The notes: a model not told the origin generated them from the sequence alone. DNA of 64,000 bases from Antilocapra americana (GCA_007570785.1 ML664157.1:6135217-6199216); one strand, 5' to 3'; shown: positions 23,336-35,445, counted from the first letter of the stretch. Numbers and translations are program-made.

Positions 23336-23697
23336 AGGGTTCAGTTCAGTTCAGTCACTCAATCACATCCAACTCTTTGCGACCCCATGAACCACAGCAC
23401 ACCAAACCTCCCTGTTCATCACCAACTTCCAGAGTCCACCCAAACCCATGGCCATCTAATCGATGATGCCATCCAGCCATCTCATCTTCTGTCCTTCCCT
23501 TCTTTTACTGCCCCCAATCCTTCCAGCATCAGGGTCTTTCCAGTGAAGCAGCTCTTTACATCAGGTGGCCAAAGTACTGCAGTTTCAGCTTCAACATCAG
23601 TCCTTCCAGTGAACACCCAGGACTGATCTCCTTTAGGATGGACTGATTGGATCTCCTTGCAGTCCAAGGGACTCTCAATAGTCTTCTCTAACACCAG
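23336..23697 (-). mobile_element. BovB LINE 3' end, about 0.36 kb
   Basis: Left end TTCAGTTCAGTTCAGTCACT (reverse-complemented tail); minus-strand coding remnants of the SILKE...SLEGLMLKL region. 5'-truncated. Confidence 0.9.
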
Positions 23698-23902
23698 CTG
23701 AGAAACTCCAGTTCTACTGAACTTGAAAGAGTGCTTTCTTATAAAGTCTGGCATTAAATTTGTCTCCTTAGTATTTCAATGAGGAACAGATGGAGAGCTG
23801 CCAGAATATAAAATAAGTACAGTAGAATTCTTGTGAAGGAAATGCAGTTCTTTTCATGTTTTCATTCTTACTAATATCCTGCTTCTATTCCTTTCATTTC
23901 AG

Positions 23903-23962
23903 CTTCACAAAATTATGACCGACTGTCAAGATGGACTGATATACTATTGTCATATCAACCAA
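23903..23962 (+). pseudogene. Relic of the AADAC 70-bp exon (second copy, decayed)
   Basis: TATGACC, GACTGTCAAGATGGAC and GTCATATCAACCAA match the AADAC exon at 2136-2205. About 10 bp coding ADRL is missing (60 against 70 bp), which breaks the frame, and the donor GT has become TG. A CAG acceptor is kept (23900-23902). Similarity continues into both introns (ATTCTTACTAATAT before, AGAGCTGTGTT after), so it is a genomic duplication and not a retrocopy. No partner exons with the catalytic serine or histidine are found downstream in the window. Confidence 0.82.
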
Positions 23963-24332
23963 TGAAGAGCTGTGTTGGTTTGTTTTCAGACCAGATGAGT
24001 TACATACTAAGATTCTCAGTTTTATTGGCTGATTCATGATTACACCAAAAAATAACAATAATAGTGTTTCTTAGATAAAATTGAGTAAGTAATGGAGAGT
24101 GTAGGCTAGGCCTATGCTGATCAGAGTCAAGAAAAAAAAAATGTGCACGAATGTGTGTTATTCAGGAAAAAAAAAAAGACCTAAAAGTAAGTGATTTTAT
24201 TTCTCAGTGATAATCGGTATCACTTAAAATGTGTCAGACCTTACTCCCAAAGAGATCTGTCTCCTAAAGACAGAAATCTTAGACCATCATAATACTTATT
24301 ATAGAACTAAATGAACATCTAAGTATAAATAT

Positions 24333-24360
24333 ATGTGTGTGTGTGAGTATATACACACAT
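24333..24360. repeat. Short TG/CA microsatellite
   Basis: ATGTGTGTGTGTGAGTATAT followed by ACACACAT, a short dyad of alternating purine and pyrimidine. Confidence 0.7.
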
Positions 24361-24361
24361 C

Positions 24362-24525
24362 TACTCATTTAGTTCTCACAACTTTATGGGGAAATATTAA
24401 TTTGTAGTCTGCAGAGAAGGAAAAAGAGGAAGTAGAAATTAGATAGGTTCCCATGGACATGTGGTTAGTAAGTTGTAAGTCTGGAAATCAATCGCAGATA
24501 GCTCAGCTTCAAAGCCTGTCCTATC
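24362..24525 (-). mobile_element. MIR SINE, diverged
   Basis: Reads as reverse MIR: CATTTAGTTCTCACAACTTT, CTGCAGAGAAGGAAAAAGAG, CATGTGGTTAGTAAGTTGTA, TCTGGAAATCAATCGC. Confidence 0.7.
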
Positions 24526-24703
24526 AATGATTTCATGATATTGGAGGCTACTCTTTTCCTCCTTAGGGAGGGGGTTGGGAGAGGAGGGATAAGTATAAAA
24601 CTGTTAACTAACCTAGGTCACCTCAGGCAAGTCTCGAGTTTCCTGTGTCTGCCCCAAAGCTCCACGACTCCACTAGGGATAGTGTATCACATAAACCACA
24701 AAG

Positions 24704-24912
24704 AATGCTTGCTTCATAACTCAGTCAGTTATGAATCTGCCTGTGATGCAGGAGACCCACATTCAATCCCTGGGTCAGGAAGATCCCCTGGAGGAGGAAA
24801 TGGCAATGCACTCCAGTATTCTTGCCTAGGAAATCCCATGGATAGAGGAGTCTGGCAGGCTACAATCCATGGGGTAGCAAGAGTCAGACATGACTTCAGG
24901 ACTAAGCCAGTT
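24704..24912 (+). mobile_element. Bov-tA SINE
   Basis: TGCTTGCTTCATAACTCAGT head, CTGTGATGCAGGAGACCCAC, and AGAGTCAGACATGACTTCAG tail. Confidence 0.9.
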
Positions 24913-26700
24913 GTTTATCATACACATCAATTTAGAACATATTTTTGAGGTACCTCTATAGTGCAAGCATCAGTTAACTCTCTCCATAACAATCACTACA
25001 AATAATAGCATGTATTCTTCCTAGTATATCAGGCTCAGGCTGGTTCTTTCCCCAAGCGGATGCATTGGGAGAAGGACAGGGAAGTGTCTGAGCTGCACAA
25101 AAGTACCCAAGTATTTAGAAACTCATCAGATTCCAGAGTGGGCAGGAGACAGAGGAGCCAGAAGCCAGAAGAAAGGATTTAGATTTTCTTTGTGCTCTGA
25201 GCATTTTAACATGGATCTGAGGAGAATCTGCCCAGCAATCTTTCAAAAAAGGAAGCAGTGGGGGAAAGTCACACACTTGTGGCTGGTGAATTTAGAACAT
25301 TTTAGCTCAAACATGGCAAATCTCTGTGTTAAAATGTGAGGAGATCACCTAATATTATTGACTGTGTCATATAACTGATAACTACCTTTCTAGTCTTTAA
25401 AATTTCACAAATTTTGACTTGTCTTTTTCAAATTTTTTTAGTATCATTATTTTTTTTAACTGAAGTCTAATCTTGGTAGGCAGTATTCTACATAGGAATG
25501 TTGTCCCAGGACTGATATTCACTTCTCTCTCTTGATTAGAATTGGAATTGTTTCTAATTGTATTTCTAAGCTTCTCAGCTCTTCCATTCCCCTAGGTTCT
25601 AGGCTAGGGTCATCATTATAAAATAAAATCATAACCCTTTTTGGAAAGCCTAAGATCCCTTAAAACTTGAATCTCTTATAAAAGATTGTAGAATTCTGAA
25701 AGGAGGGCAAGGGTGGGTTAGGGAAGTGTCTCATTCTAGAAAACAGGAGACTTTTTTGGTGTGTGTGTGTGATACATTTAAGAATCTGAGAAGATGAGGT
25801 GCCTACATAAGAATGCATGTTTCATTCTGGAGCTGTTTTCCCTCAGATAATGTCTGTTGATACCATTCAGAGGGTATATCTGAGTGAGATATCTTTCTTA
25901 CAAGAAAATCTCTAAACAGCTGACTGTGTGATAAGCATATACTTCATTTGTCTCTTAGCAATATGATGTCACTCTTCTTTTCCAAGCTGAGGCCTTGACT
26001 CCCATAAGTTTCAGGTGGTAACACTCTCCAGGGACTCCCACTATTATGCCTATGGTACAACCCAGAAAGCCTGCAGTCAAAAAGACATGCTCTAACTACT
26101 GACAGGATGAACTAGGCATACCAGTTCAGATCATGTCCAACCAAAGACATAGTGTGACTAAAGCTAAAGCTTATGTCCTAACCCAAACAGCCCCCAAAAT
26201 TTTACTGCCTGGAAATTAAATCTCTTCTTCCCTAAAAAGTGGCTGATTCTAAGCAAAGATCATTATCAAGTTTAGTTGTGGGCTTTAAAACTCTATGCCT
26301 GTAAAAGAGCTGAAGTTTGGAATATGTACTTTCTCTTTTTCAAAGCTTGTCTTGCTAAGGGGTGGGGATCAGTTTAGCAGGATGACATGTGGAGTATCTC
26401 TTCAGCTGTGAATAGTTCTAATTTCAAATGCTCTTTCATTCTCTTTATCCTTAAGTTGAGATGTATAGTGTCTGTTTAGAGATCTAACCACAATTTTATA
26501 ACTTTAAAAAACTTTATTCTGCAAATTAAATATAAAAAATAAATGTATGTATTTTTAAAATCTCAAAAAAAGAATAGCACTGAAATTAAATTGTGAGTAT
26601 TGGAGTGAAGGATGCATTTTATCTGGCCTAGATCTCAAGCAGTAATTTGGAATCAGAAACAGGGGTTAAGTGAATAGGAAACTTCATGTTTTATCTGTAA
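24913..26700. other. Intergenic sequence, nothing assigned
   Basis: Moderately AT-rich, with a (GT)7 run near 25759-25773. It lacks young ruminant repeats for 1.8 kb. No exon or RNA gene recognised. Confidence 0.5.
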
Positions 26701-26704
26701 TGCT

Positions 26705-26925
26705 TGTGTATGCTCAGTTGCTCAGTCATGTCTTTCTTTGACCCCATGGACTATAGTCTGTCAGGCTCCTCTGTCCGTGGGATTCTCCAGGTAAGAATAC
26801 TAGAATGGGTTTCCATGTCCTCCTCCAAGGAATCTTCTCAACCCAGGGACTGAACCCATATCTCTTGCATCTCCTGAATTGGCAGGATGATGGATTCTTT
26901 ACCACTGGGAAGTGCTGCCGGGGAA
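26705..26925 (-). mobile_element. Bov-tA SINE
   Basis: TGTGTATGCTCAGTTGCTCA at left and GATTCTTTACCACTGGGAAG at right; the head carries an extra CTCCTGAATTGGCAGGATGA variant. Confidence 0.88.
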
Positions 26926-27366
26926 GACTTTTATCTGTAATAATTTAAATGAAATACCTTACTTGGATATATTTAAGTATGTAGGCTGTTAGATAACTTC
27001 CACTTTTAAATCTAGTTGAATCTAGAAATAATGTAGAACTAAATCTCACTGATTTATAATAGGTCAAAATGTTGACTTCAGTGAAGATCTTTTCTTCATT
27101 CTAAATAGGCATTAATTCTTCGTGAACAAAACATTCAGTTAATTATAAAGGATTAGTGCAAGCATGAGCTTTTTCCTCTGTGCCAAAGGATGGTTTTCAA
27201 TGTGTTAGTCATATAATTGTTACACAATAGCTATCTTTTTTAGATAGATCAGCACACACAAATATACTTTGCTGGAAAAAAAAATAGCTTCTGTTGGAAA
27301 GTATTTTTCCCAGCTAATCAAATTACCTTCAGTAAATACAGAGGGGTATTTAAAAGTTTTAATCAA

Positions 27367-27490
27367 GTGACTTCCCTTGCAGTCCAGTGATTAGGAGCTG
27401 GTGCTTTCATTGACGTTGCCAAGGGCTCAATCCCTGGCTGGGGAAATAGGCTAAGCCACCCAGTCTGGCCAAAAATTAATAAATAAAAAA
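27367..27490 (+). mobile_element. CHR-type SINE
   Basis: GTGACTTCCCTTGCAGTCCA, AGGGCTCAATCCCTGGCTGG, ending TCTGGCCAAAAATTAATAAA. This head-plus-short-body form is common in ruminants. Confidence 0.78.
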
Positions 27491-27935
27491 AGATTTAAAT
27501 AAATCTATGAAGTTGCTATAAGAATAAGAGAAATACAAGACTTTCCAAGCCACTTCTTTTTAAAGCATTAATCTATATGATAGGTATGAAAACAAATAAG
27601 ACATTAGTTATGATTAATATTTTCCATATTTTAAAATAAAATTAATTAGTGGAAAGTAATGGAATGAAAATGTGTTCCTCCAGCATAATTTGTCACTTTC
27701 ACACAGTTCTATGTCTTAGAAGAAAATAAGAGAGAAACTGGTTATAATCAATCAAATGAATTTAGATTTTAGTGCTCAATCAGTTTTTCAGTATTGAAAT
27801 TGTTTTCACAGTCACAAGAAAACGATATAAAATTCATTAAAAAGAAATTAGAACCAGATCCATTCAATTTGAAAGTGACTTTTTGACAGAACTAAGAGGC
27901 TACATATTGAGGATTATTTTCTCTCATTTGTTCTT

Positions 27936-27957
27936 GGTCTGCCCCCTTGTGGTCTCC
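27936..27957 (-). promoter_or_regulatory. Candidate CTCF-binding site
   Basis: The minus strand reads GAGACCACAAGGGGGCAGAC, which fits the CTCF core CCACNAGGGGGCA. It is not inside a repeat I recognise. No other equally good core was noticed in the window. Binding is inferred from sequence only. Confidence 0.5.
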
Positions 27958-29016
27958 AGAAAGCTGTTATCCAACATAAAACTGCACAGTTATAAAATAG
28001 TCTTGAGATATATATACATATATAATAGTCTTGCTATATATATCCAATAAGATAAAGTTTTAATATCTCTTGAAATGGTTTATAAAAATGTTTCGGCCTG
28101 CTTTAGTTTGTCATACAAAAATATTTAAAATTAGAAATATATGCCTCAAAATCAACATCTTTGAATAAATTGGTGACATTTCTTTTAGTTCCTAAAATTA
28201 TTTTTAAGAATGAAAATACTATACAAACTACACAGAGACTTAAAAAATTTTAAGGTTTTTATTTTTAAAAACTTTGTAGAAATTGGATATTGGGAATAAT
28301 TGTCAAAAATTACTATTGAAGCAATTTGGCTGAGGGCTTTTTTGCATTCATTCAACATCCTGTGAATAAATTTTGAAAGCATTTATCCACATTCTTACAA
28401 AATAAATTGAGTTTTTATTGTGTGAGAGAGGAAAAGGCACATTCAATAGTATTGTAGCTGGTTTCCCTTAGAAATTGCTCTAATGAAGATGTTGCAAGCC
28501 AGATAAGCACTTTGATGCTGATTCTGTCACATTTCTTTGGTTTGCATAAACTTTAAATGCCAATGTTTTGTAGATTTTAAAAGGTATCCAGTGATAACTA
28601 TCTGCTGGCATATTTTGGTAACTAATAAGTCTACATGAATGATGTATTAGCTCTTAAATTTTGAATATTTAAACAGGTAATCTCTAAACTATAATATCAC
28701 TAATATTAAATTTGATTTAGTTTTTAAATAACTTATTCTGTATCATTCATTTTATCTTTTAATAGATCATGCAAAATGTTTCTGTGATGGGGATTTGTTT
28801 TTCTATTTTGTTTTCTTTTTTGGTGATGCAACTGGTTTTTAGCTTTCCATGTTTTAATAAGTGAAAGGATTCTTAAATTAAGTGAATAAAGGAAAGAATA
28901 AAGACAAACATTATACTTAATTGCAATGTCATTTTCCCAAATGATGCCTCAGGTTTCAGTATGACCATAACCTTTTAAGTCAAAGGAATTATATTGTTTC
29001 AAGATTTAAAACAAAG
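27958..29016. other. AT-rich intergenic sequence left of the solo LTR
   Basis: Contains TATATA tracts at 28011-28040. No coding frame or recognised element; free of young SINEs. Confidence 0.5.
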
Positions 29017-29022
29017 TAAAAT

Positions 29023-30345
29023 TGCCGGGAGCCTTCAGGATGCCCCCTCACTCGGATGACAAAGTCAGGAGACTGAGAAGGAAACTGCAAAGTGGATTTT
29101 CCTTCGGGGCATCCCAAGGCAAGGCCCCTCCTGGTATTTTTCTTGGGAAGTTCTGTTTATGCTCTGAACATTAGCTCATCTCAGATTAGTCCCAGTTAGA
29201 AAAAATCCATCCTGAGATAATTCCCTCAGACCTTATTTCCCTCAGAGGATCCAGGAAGGCAGATTCCCTTTCCCAGGGACAAAGGAGGAATAAGGGACAT
29301 TTAAATAGATTACTATACCTCCTACTAGCTGCTGGGGAGTTTACCCAGAGTTCTCTGGGGGTCATGGCAAAGCCACTACCAGAAGGGCTCGTACTTGGGT
29401 CACCTTTCCACATCCCACTCCCCCGGACCACTCCACGTAAGAGGCTCCCTTCCTTGAAAAAAACAGACTGGAATGGGACTTAGGAATGCTCATGACTGTG
29501 GCCAGCATAGTTGGATTGCTTTAGGGTAATGTAGACATAGGAATTCCTTTTAGTAGTTGTAAGGTTAATAAGGTTTCATTGTTAAAGCAGTGCTGCTAAA
29601 CTCTTTGTCTTCTTTTCTCTTTCTTTGTAAAAACCAAAATAGGTTAATAGAATAAAACATTTTCAAGCTTAAGTCCCTCTTTCTAGCTTCTACATAGTTG
29701 CACCTTGTCAGGGAACATTTGGCAGGAGGCTTCCAGTGTGCTGTTTTTTGATGTCCTTTATCAATCCCTGAATATTCAGAGATGAGTGGAGAGGCACACC
29801 TTTCCCGGACAAAAGAAATGCATACATTCTTAAAGTAAAGTAAACATTTACAGCCTTCTTCCCTCTCTGATATGGAAAGTGAGTTTCTACAACCCCCTCT
29901 CTTTGAGATGGATTCTAGCCCTATGTTTCCTGGATAAGTTGCAAGATTTTTATCTTTGCTGAAAGGGCCATAACAGCACCTAATAAGAGAAATGTAACCT
30001 TTCTATTTAGATTGATGTATTTATCCGGATGGTAAACATACTATTGTTAAGTCTAATTATGCCGAAATCCAACCTTTTGCAAGGAAAATGAGCTTAATGT
30101 TAAAGTTGTTGATGGTAGGCAGAAAACGAAAGATTGCCTAGAATAGTTGTGATGTAATGGGGATGTTTTTTGGCTATAAAACTGTAAACTAACAAAAATA
30201 AAGAGAGAGACTTCTCCATCACCCCACAAAACTAATAGCAATAAAGAGAGACCGCTTCATCACCACACATCGACTCAGCTCAGTTCTTCTGCCGACACCA
30301 CTCATTCCTCAAGACCCCCAGACCCGCTGGGGCTGGACCCCGGCA
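29023..30345 (+). mobile_element. Solo LTR of a ruminant endogenous retrovirus, 1323 bp
   Basis: The ends form perfect inverted termini, TGCCGGG...CCCGGCA, and a perfect 6-bp host duplication TAAAAT lies at 29017-29022 and 30346-30351. A TATA box (TATAAA, 30175-30180) and two AATAAA signals (30197-30202, 30240-30245) are near the 3' end, which fixes the + orientation. No gag, pol or env flanks it, so the provirus has collapsed by LTR-LTR recombination. Six-base duplications are usual for class II (ERVK-like) elements; the family name is not assigned. Confidence 0.88.
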
Positions 30346-30351
30346 TAAAAT

Positions 30352-31003
30352 TAGGTGAGCGCAAACTATTTTAAATGTATGCAGTCACACATGCACACAC
30401 GCTCACACACAATTTTCTTACCAAGGCTTATGCTTGTGACTTTTTGGTGATTCTGAACAAGGCCCCCACACCTCTCTAAGCTTAGCTTCTTCACTTGTGA
30501 AATCATAGTGTAGGAGCTAGTCAGTATTTTTAAAACTAATATCTTCATATTTATATGTAGGTGTTCACTGTCTTCCAGGAGAAATTTTTATGTATTTTGA
30601 TTTCATAATTTTAATAATGCAAATTGTACATGCAAATTATGGGTAATTTATATGATTGCTAAGTTAGATAACCAGGCACCACCATAAAGCTAAAACCTAA
30701 ACCAGAGACTTTGAATTTGTAAGAAGGAGTTTTTCAATATATAGTCTAATAAGAATCTTTGTAGTTTTCAAAAGTACTCTTGATGGACTTCCATCACTGC
30801 TCAAATCAGAGAAATGTTTCTTAAATTTCTTTCAGCCTTTAACATTTATTTTAAAACCTGATATTGATTAGCTTTAAATGGAACTACCAGAGAAGGCAGC
30901 ACACCACAACAGAAAGACAAATTGATTTTTATCTATTATTTTTGGGTGTTTATCTCCTATGCACCTTTCAAAATAAGCAAACCGATTTAGAAAACATGTG
31001 ATA
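30352..31003. other. Intergenic sequence, nothing assigned
   Basis: Has a short (CA) run near 30388-30412. No gene recognised. A weak MIR-like phrase (CTTCACTTGTGAAATCATAG) is near 30490. Confidence 0.4.
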
Positions 31004-31214
31004 GGGCTTCCCATGTGGCACTAGTGGTAAAGAACCCACCTGCCTATGCAAGAGACATAAGATGCATGGGTTCAGGCCTTAGGTTGGGAGGTCCCCTGGA
31101 GGAGGGCATGGCAACCTATTCCAGTATTCTTGCCTGGAGGACCTCATGAACAGAAGAGCCTGGTGGGCTATAGTCCATAGGGTCTCAAAGAGTCTAATAC
31201 AACTGAACTGACTT
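31004..31214 (+). mobile_element. Bov-tA SINE
   Basis: GGGCTTCCCATGTGGCACTA head; AGTCTAATACAACTGAACTG tail. CATGTGAT at 30994-31001 recurs just after the CA tract, a probable target duplication. Confidence 0.9.
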
Positions 31215-31237
31215 AACACACACACACACACACACAC
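31215..31237 (+). repeat. (AC)n microsatellite at the SINE tail
   Basis: Uninterrupted AC repeat of about 11 units after the SINE end. Confidence 0.9.
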
Positions 31238-31521
31238 GAGGCATGTGATGTCTAAAACAAAGCTACAATAATGTTGTGTGAAAGAAACTCAACCTCCAGG
31301 AAGTGCTGGCTGAAATATCATGATGGCAAACTGATGCCATGATGGCTCTTTGGTAAGGTAGAGGGAAAGGATGTCATAAATTCTGAGGGAAAACAAAGGC
31401 CAAGAACCAAAACATATTTGTAACATCAATGATACTAAAACAAAGAATGTGAAAAGTTTAAGGACATACACTCCACAAGCACCCAAGTCATTCCAAAAAG
31501 CCTTTAAAATAATTGAGCTTA

Positions 31522-31614
31522 GGACTTCCCAGGTGACCCAGTGGTTAGGTCACTGTAGAAGTGTAGACACTTCCATTGCAGGGGCACGGGTTCATCCCTG
31601 GTCAGGGAATTAAG
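31522..31614 (+). mobile_element. CHR-type SINE fragment
   Basis: GGACTTCCCAGGTGACCCAG with GTTCATCCCTGGTCAGGGAA; truncated after the head. Confidence 0.75.
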
Positions 31615-33028
31615 AGTTTATGAAAAAGTGAATTTATAAATGAATGGACTTAACAGTAATAAGAGTAGTTAATGATAGGACAGATTGGTTGCTGATGAGG
31701 TTAGGAATGAATATACTCCAAAGGAAAAGAGTGTTCAGAGTATTTGAACTAATCAATAGAAATAACTCCAGACAGAAGGAAATAGTTTGTAAATAAAAAG
31801 AATGATGTCTAATGGGCTTCTAGCATAGATTTCTTTAAAACTAATAATAAATATGTTTGTTTATTTACTCTACAAACAAAAATGATAGGTTCAAACTTTG
31901 TCTCCTCTAACAAATAGTTCAATATCCACAAATTTGTTAAAATCATTTTTAAAAAAAGCAGTACTCAAAACTTGTCACATACACAATTTCTTATTTCTAT
32001 AATTCAATATAATTAGCTACCAAATTATGTAATCTCTATATTGATGATACTGTCCTGATCTGTTTGAGTTTTATTTAATTTGGTCTGATAACTTGAGTTT
32101 AACACAATCAGGAGTCTGTTATCAAAATATTTAATGGTTAAATTTTTCAATAAAAATTATAACTAGTTTAAAATTCATAACTGAATAAGTACCTTATTAT
32201 AAAACATATCAATTCTGCAATTAATTTTTAGTTATACATATGTTTTATTATTGTGCATATATTAAAGGGGATATTCTTCTAATTAATAATGAAAGTATGA
32301 TAATTTTTAAAACAATGCATATTTTTTATAAAGAGAAATTTTTTAATCCTAAAAAAAGATCCTTTATATCAAATATAAGATATATTCAGACCTTATTAAA
32401 TACAGTTAAAAGCAAAAATTCAGACAGAAGCTGTACATCTAAGTTGGATCTGCCCCTTCTTCTCTTACCAACAATGGAAAAATAAGCAGCTTGAGCAACT
32501 TTGTAGAAAGGATGAAACTGACCTCAAGGTCAAAGACAAATAGCAGCAAAGGTCATATTTTATTATGGTGCTAACACAAATAGAAGAGAAAGCAAACATC
32601 TCTGTCCCTGCTTTCGTAATACACAGGAATAAAAGCAACAGCTGGCTTTGTCTTACTGACGCCATCTGTCATCAACACAACTGCCCAACTTCAACTTAGA
32701 GAGAATGCTGTCTCATAAACTGAATGGAAGGTGTAGGCAACAAAATCAGCAAACTTGACACCCCAAATGTGTCTAGCATGCTGATTATTTCAGGCTAAAA
32801 ACAATCAAGGCCCAAAAAAGTCAAGAATCATAGTTACTTTCCCCCTAACTTCCTTAAAAGAATTTAGGTAGAGGGCCTGTTTCTAGAACAGAGCTATCAC
32901 CAGTGATATCTGCAAAGAATATGGGTTAACTGTGGTGGAAGAAGCTCAGAGGGAGGTAGTGATTAGAGTCCACTGTCTTTGCAGGATCCAGCGAACATTT
33001 ACTTACCAAACATCTGCTTTAATATTCA
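31615..33028. other. AT-rich intergenic sequence, nothing assigned
   Basis: No coding frame above background and no recognised repeat. The segment 32440-32720 is less AT-rich but unidentified. Confidence 0.45.
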
Positions 33029-33202
33029 TTTATTTGTTTATTTGGCTGTGCCAGGTCTTAGTTGCAGTATGTGAGATCATTAATTGTAGCATGGGAACTC
33101 TTAAGTTGTGGCATGTGTATCTAATTCCTTGACTTGGGATCAAATCCAGGCCCCTACATTGGGAGAACAGAGTCCTAGCCTCTGGACCACCAGGGAAGTT
33201 CT
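33029..33202 (-). mobile_element. CHR-type SINE
   Basis: TTTATTTGGCTGTGCCAGGT, GTTGTGGCATGTGTATCTAA, and the reversed head TCTGGACCACCAGGGAAGTT. Confidence 0.75.
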
Positions 33203-33254
33203 TGCTATCTCCTTGTGAATTGCTATCCTCTCCTTTGAAGTCCCAAACCCTGAT

Positions 33255-33455
33255 GCCCAAATCCTCTTGTCTTTAGCTGAAGATGATATTTAAGATGAGG
33301 GTTTTAGCCATTTTGATGAGTTACTCAGTTCTTTTGGGTCTCTCCTATATATACTTGCTATCAAACTTGTTTGATTTTCTCCTGTAGATCAGTCTCATGT
33401 CAAAGGCACATGGAGAAGAGACTTTTAATATTTCTCTGGGACTTCTAGCTGACAG
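33255..33455 (-). mobile_element. Ancient interspersed repeat, family not named (copy 1)
   Basis: The reverse complement (CAGGAGAAAATCAAACAAGT, AACTGAGTAACTC, TCATCTTCAGCTAAAGACAA) matches 40490-40720 closely in order and spacing. I suspect an old LTR or MaLR-like unit. Confidence 0.55.
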
Positions 33456-33736
33456 CCCACCCTCTCACAGCTTCTCTCTCAGTTCAGAGCAATGGCTCAA
33501 TACTTCACTAGTTTGTGTAAAAGCCTTGCAATGTTGCCATATCTATGTGAAAACGATATGATTTTCTTAATGTTTCTTAGTAGTTAACTATTTATAAATT
33601 AAATACACTGATTCTTAAAAAGTAAACTTCATGTCATAAGTAGTAAACCAATATCACCTTTCACGAATGTAATGAACATCGAACACTATCTGAACACTCG
33701 CCTGATACTTCATAGCCCTCTTCTAAAAAAGGCAAT

Positions 33737-33952
33737 GCATGTATCTGTGCTCTGCTTCTCAGTTGTGTCCAACTCTTTGCAACCCCATGGACCATAGCCC
33801 ACCAGGCTCCTCTATCCATGGGATTTCCCAGGCAAGAATATTTAAGTGGATTGCCATGCCCTCCTCCAGAGCATCTTCCTGACCCAGGGATTGAACCTGT
33901 GTCTCCTGCATTGGCAGGCAGATTCTTTACCACTCAGCTATAAGGAAAGCCC
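33737..33952 (-). mobile_element. Bov-tA SINE
   Basis: Reverse orientation; a near-identical AAAAAAGGCAAT duplication flanks it (about 33725-33736 and 33954-33966). Confidence 0.9.
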
Positions 33953-33966
33953 CAAAAAAGGGCAAT

Positions 33967-35440
33967 CGTAAGTGCGAAAGAATGTTAAGAACTTAATATT
34001 CTTTAAAATATTAAAGTATTAATATTTAATATTAAAATATTAAAACCAGACCTTCTACTTGTATTCCCAAAGGTTGAAAGTTAACTGTAAAGTGACTGAA
34101 TCTTTCTGAGTATGTGACCAGATGTCATGGTAACCCCTATGATTATGTGATTATGTGGTGTCTTACCGTGAATAAGAGAACCATACTTTGGAAACAAAGG
34201 GTGAGAGCCAAGTAGAACAAAGCCAAGAATGATGATGGTTCAGATCTTTCATACAGAAAAAATGTGAATTTCATATCAAGTCCTGAGATTACTCAGGTCA
34301 TCAGATATTCCAAAACTGGAATATATTCAGTACTTTTGCATGAGGCACAACAGACTTCATCCTCTAAAGACTGTGAGCTTTGCAGCTGTTCTTATCATTT
34401 CTTTTTCCTGATATGTTGTTGTCTCACTATGTTCACCCCAAATCAGTTGGCTGTTAAGGTACAGAAGTTGTAAGAGCAACTTAGGGACATAAGTTAAACA
34501 CAGGTTTTGCAAAAAATGTGCACTTTGGAATGTGCTGTTGTTTCTAAGTTTACTTAAGTCTAACAATAATAGCCTAAAATCAGAGCTATATTTATTTGTT
34601 TACTTGTTTTCTCCTTAGTTTTATCAACCATTGAATATTTAAGATCATTTTTTGTTTACTTCTAAAGTCTACCACTGATCAATCTATATTCTATTTCTGG
34701 AATCAAATTATAAAACTTGACAAAAAAGTTATGCTCTAAACACATCAGGACTTTGGTCAATTAACATCACTTGACCGAACATAATCTATTTCATTCTCCA
34801 AGGCTCTACTTACTTGTCAGCATTGACAATTTCATCCTCTTTTTTCCCAGAAGTAGTTCACTCAGTTTTCACTTCTGTATTCTCCAGTGCCATCACGGTA
34901 TTTTGTACTTAAAAGCTAAATAAATATTGACACTTCCTGAATAAGTTCATGAAATGAAAAAAATACGAAGTAATAATATTCAAACAGGTCTATACTACAG
35001 TCTTTACAAATAATATGCTGATTTTTATGAAGACTATATCCATTTTAATAACAATGCATTGAATATGTAATAAATATGAGCTTTGAAAATATGATATGTA
35101 GGAGGTTAATTTTTGTAATTTAAAATCTAATATGCAGAATTTTTATGTAGATAACACATGCAAAGTTCTCCCCACAACTGTTAAGAATAATGGAAAAAGT
35201 CATAGTTTTATCCTTATTTTATTTAATAGAATATATATCAGCATTCAGATAACTTATTTCACCAAATATTTTATTTTTTTATAAATTGAAACTTCCACAG
35301 CTGTCATATAATAGCAACTTATGTTCAGATGTAGAGTCTAAAGCTCTAACAGTTGTTTCATAAAAACAGAATTAACAAACTGAGCTCTTTTTTAAAAGTT
35401 TATTTATTTATGTTTTGCCCAGTTATAATTTATTGCTAGA
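33967..35440. other. Intergenic sequence, nothing assigned
   Basis: AT-rich. Runs of TTAATATT around 34000-34045. No gene found. Confidence 0.45.
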
Positions 35441-35445
35441 AGTTC

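Noticed and set aside
23195..23626. 143-codon open frame
   Set aside because: Mostly antisense BovB 3' end.
24535..24948. 137-codon open frame
   Set aside because: Its second half is a Bov-tA SINE; the first half has no recognisable domain.
25955..25990. CAATATGATGTC, which recalls the AADAC terminal exon around Asp343
   Set aside because: Only about 12 bases agree and the flanks do not; taken as chance, so not counted as a second-copy exon.
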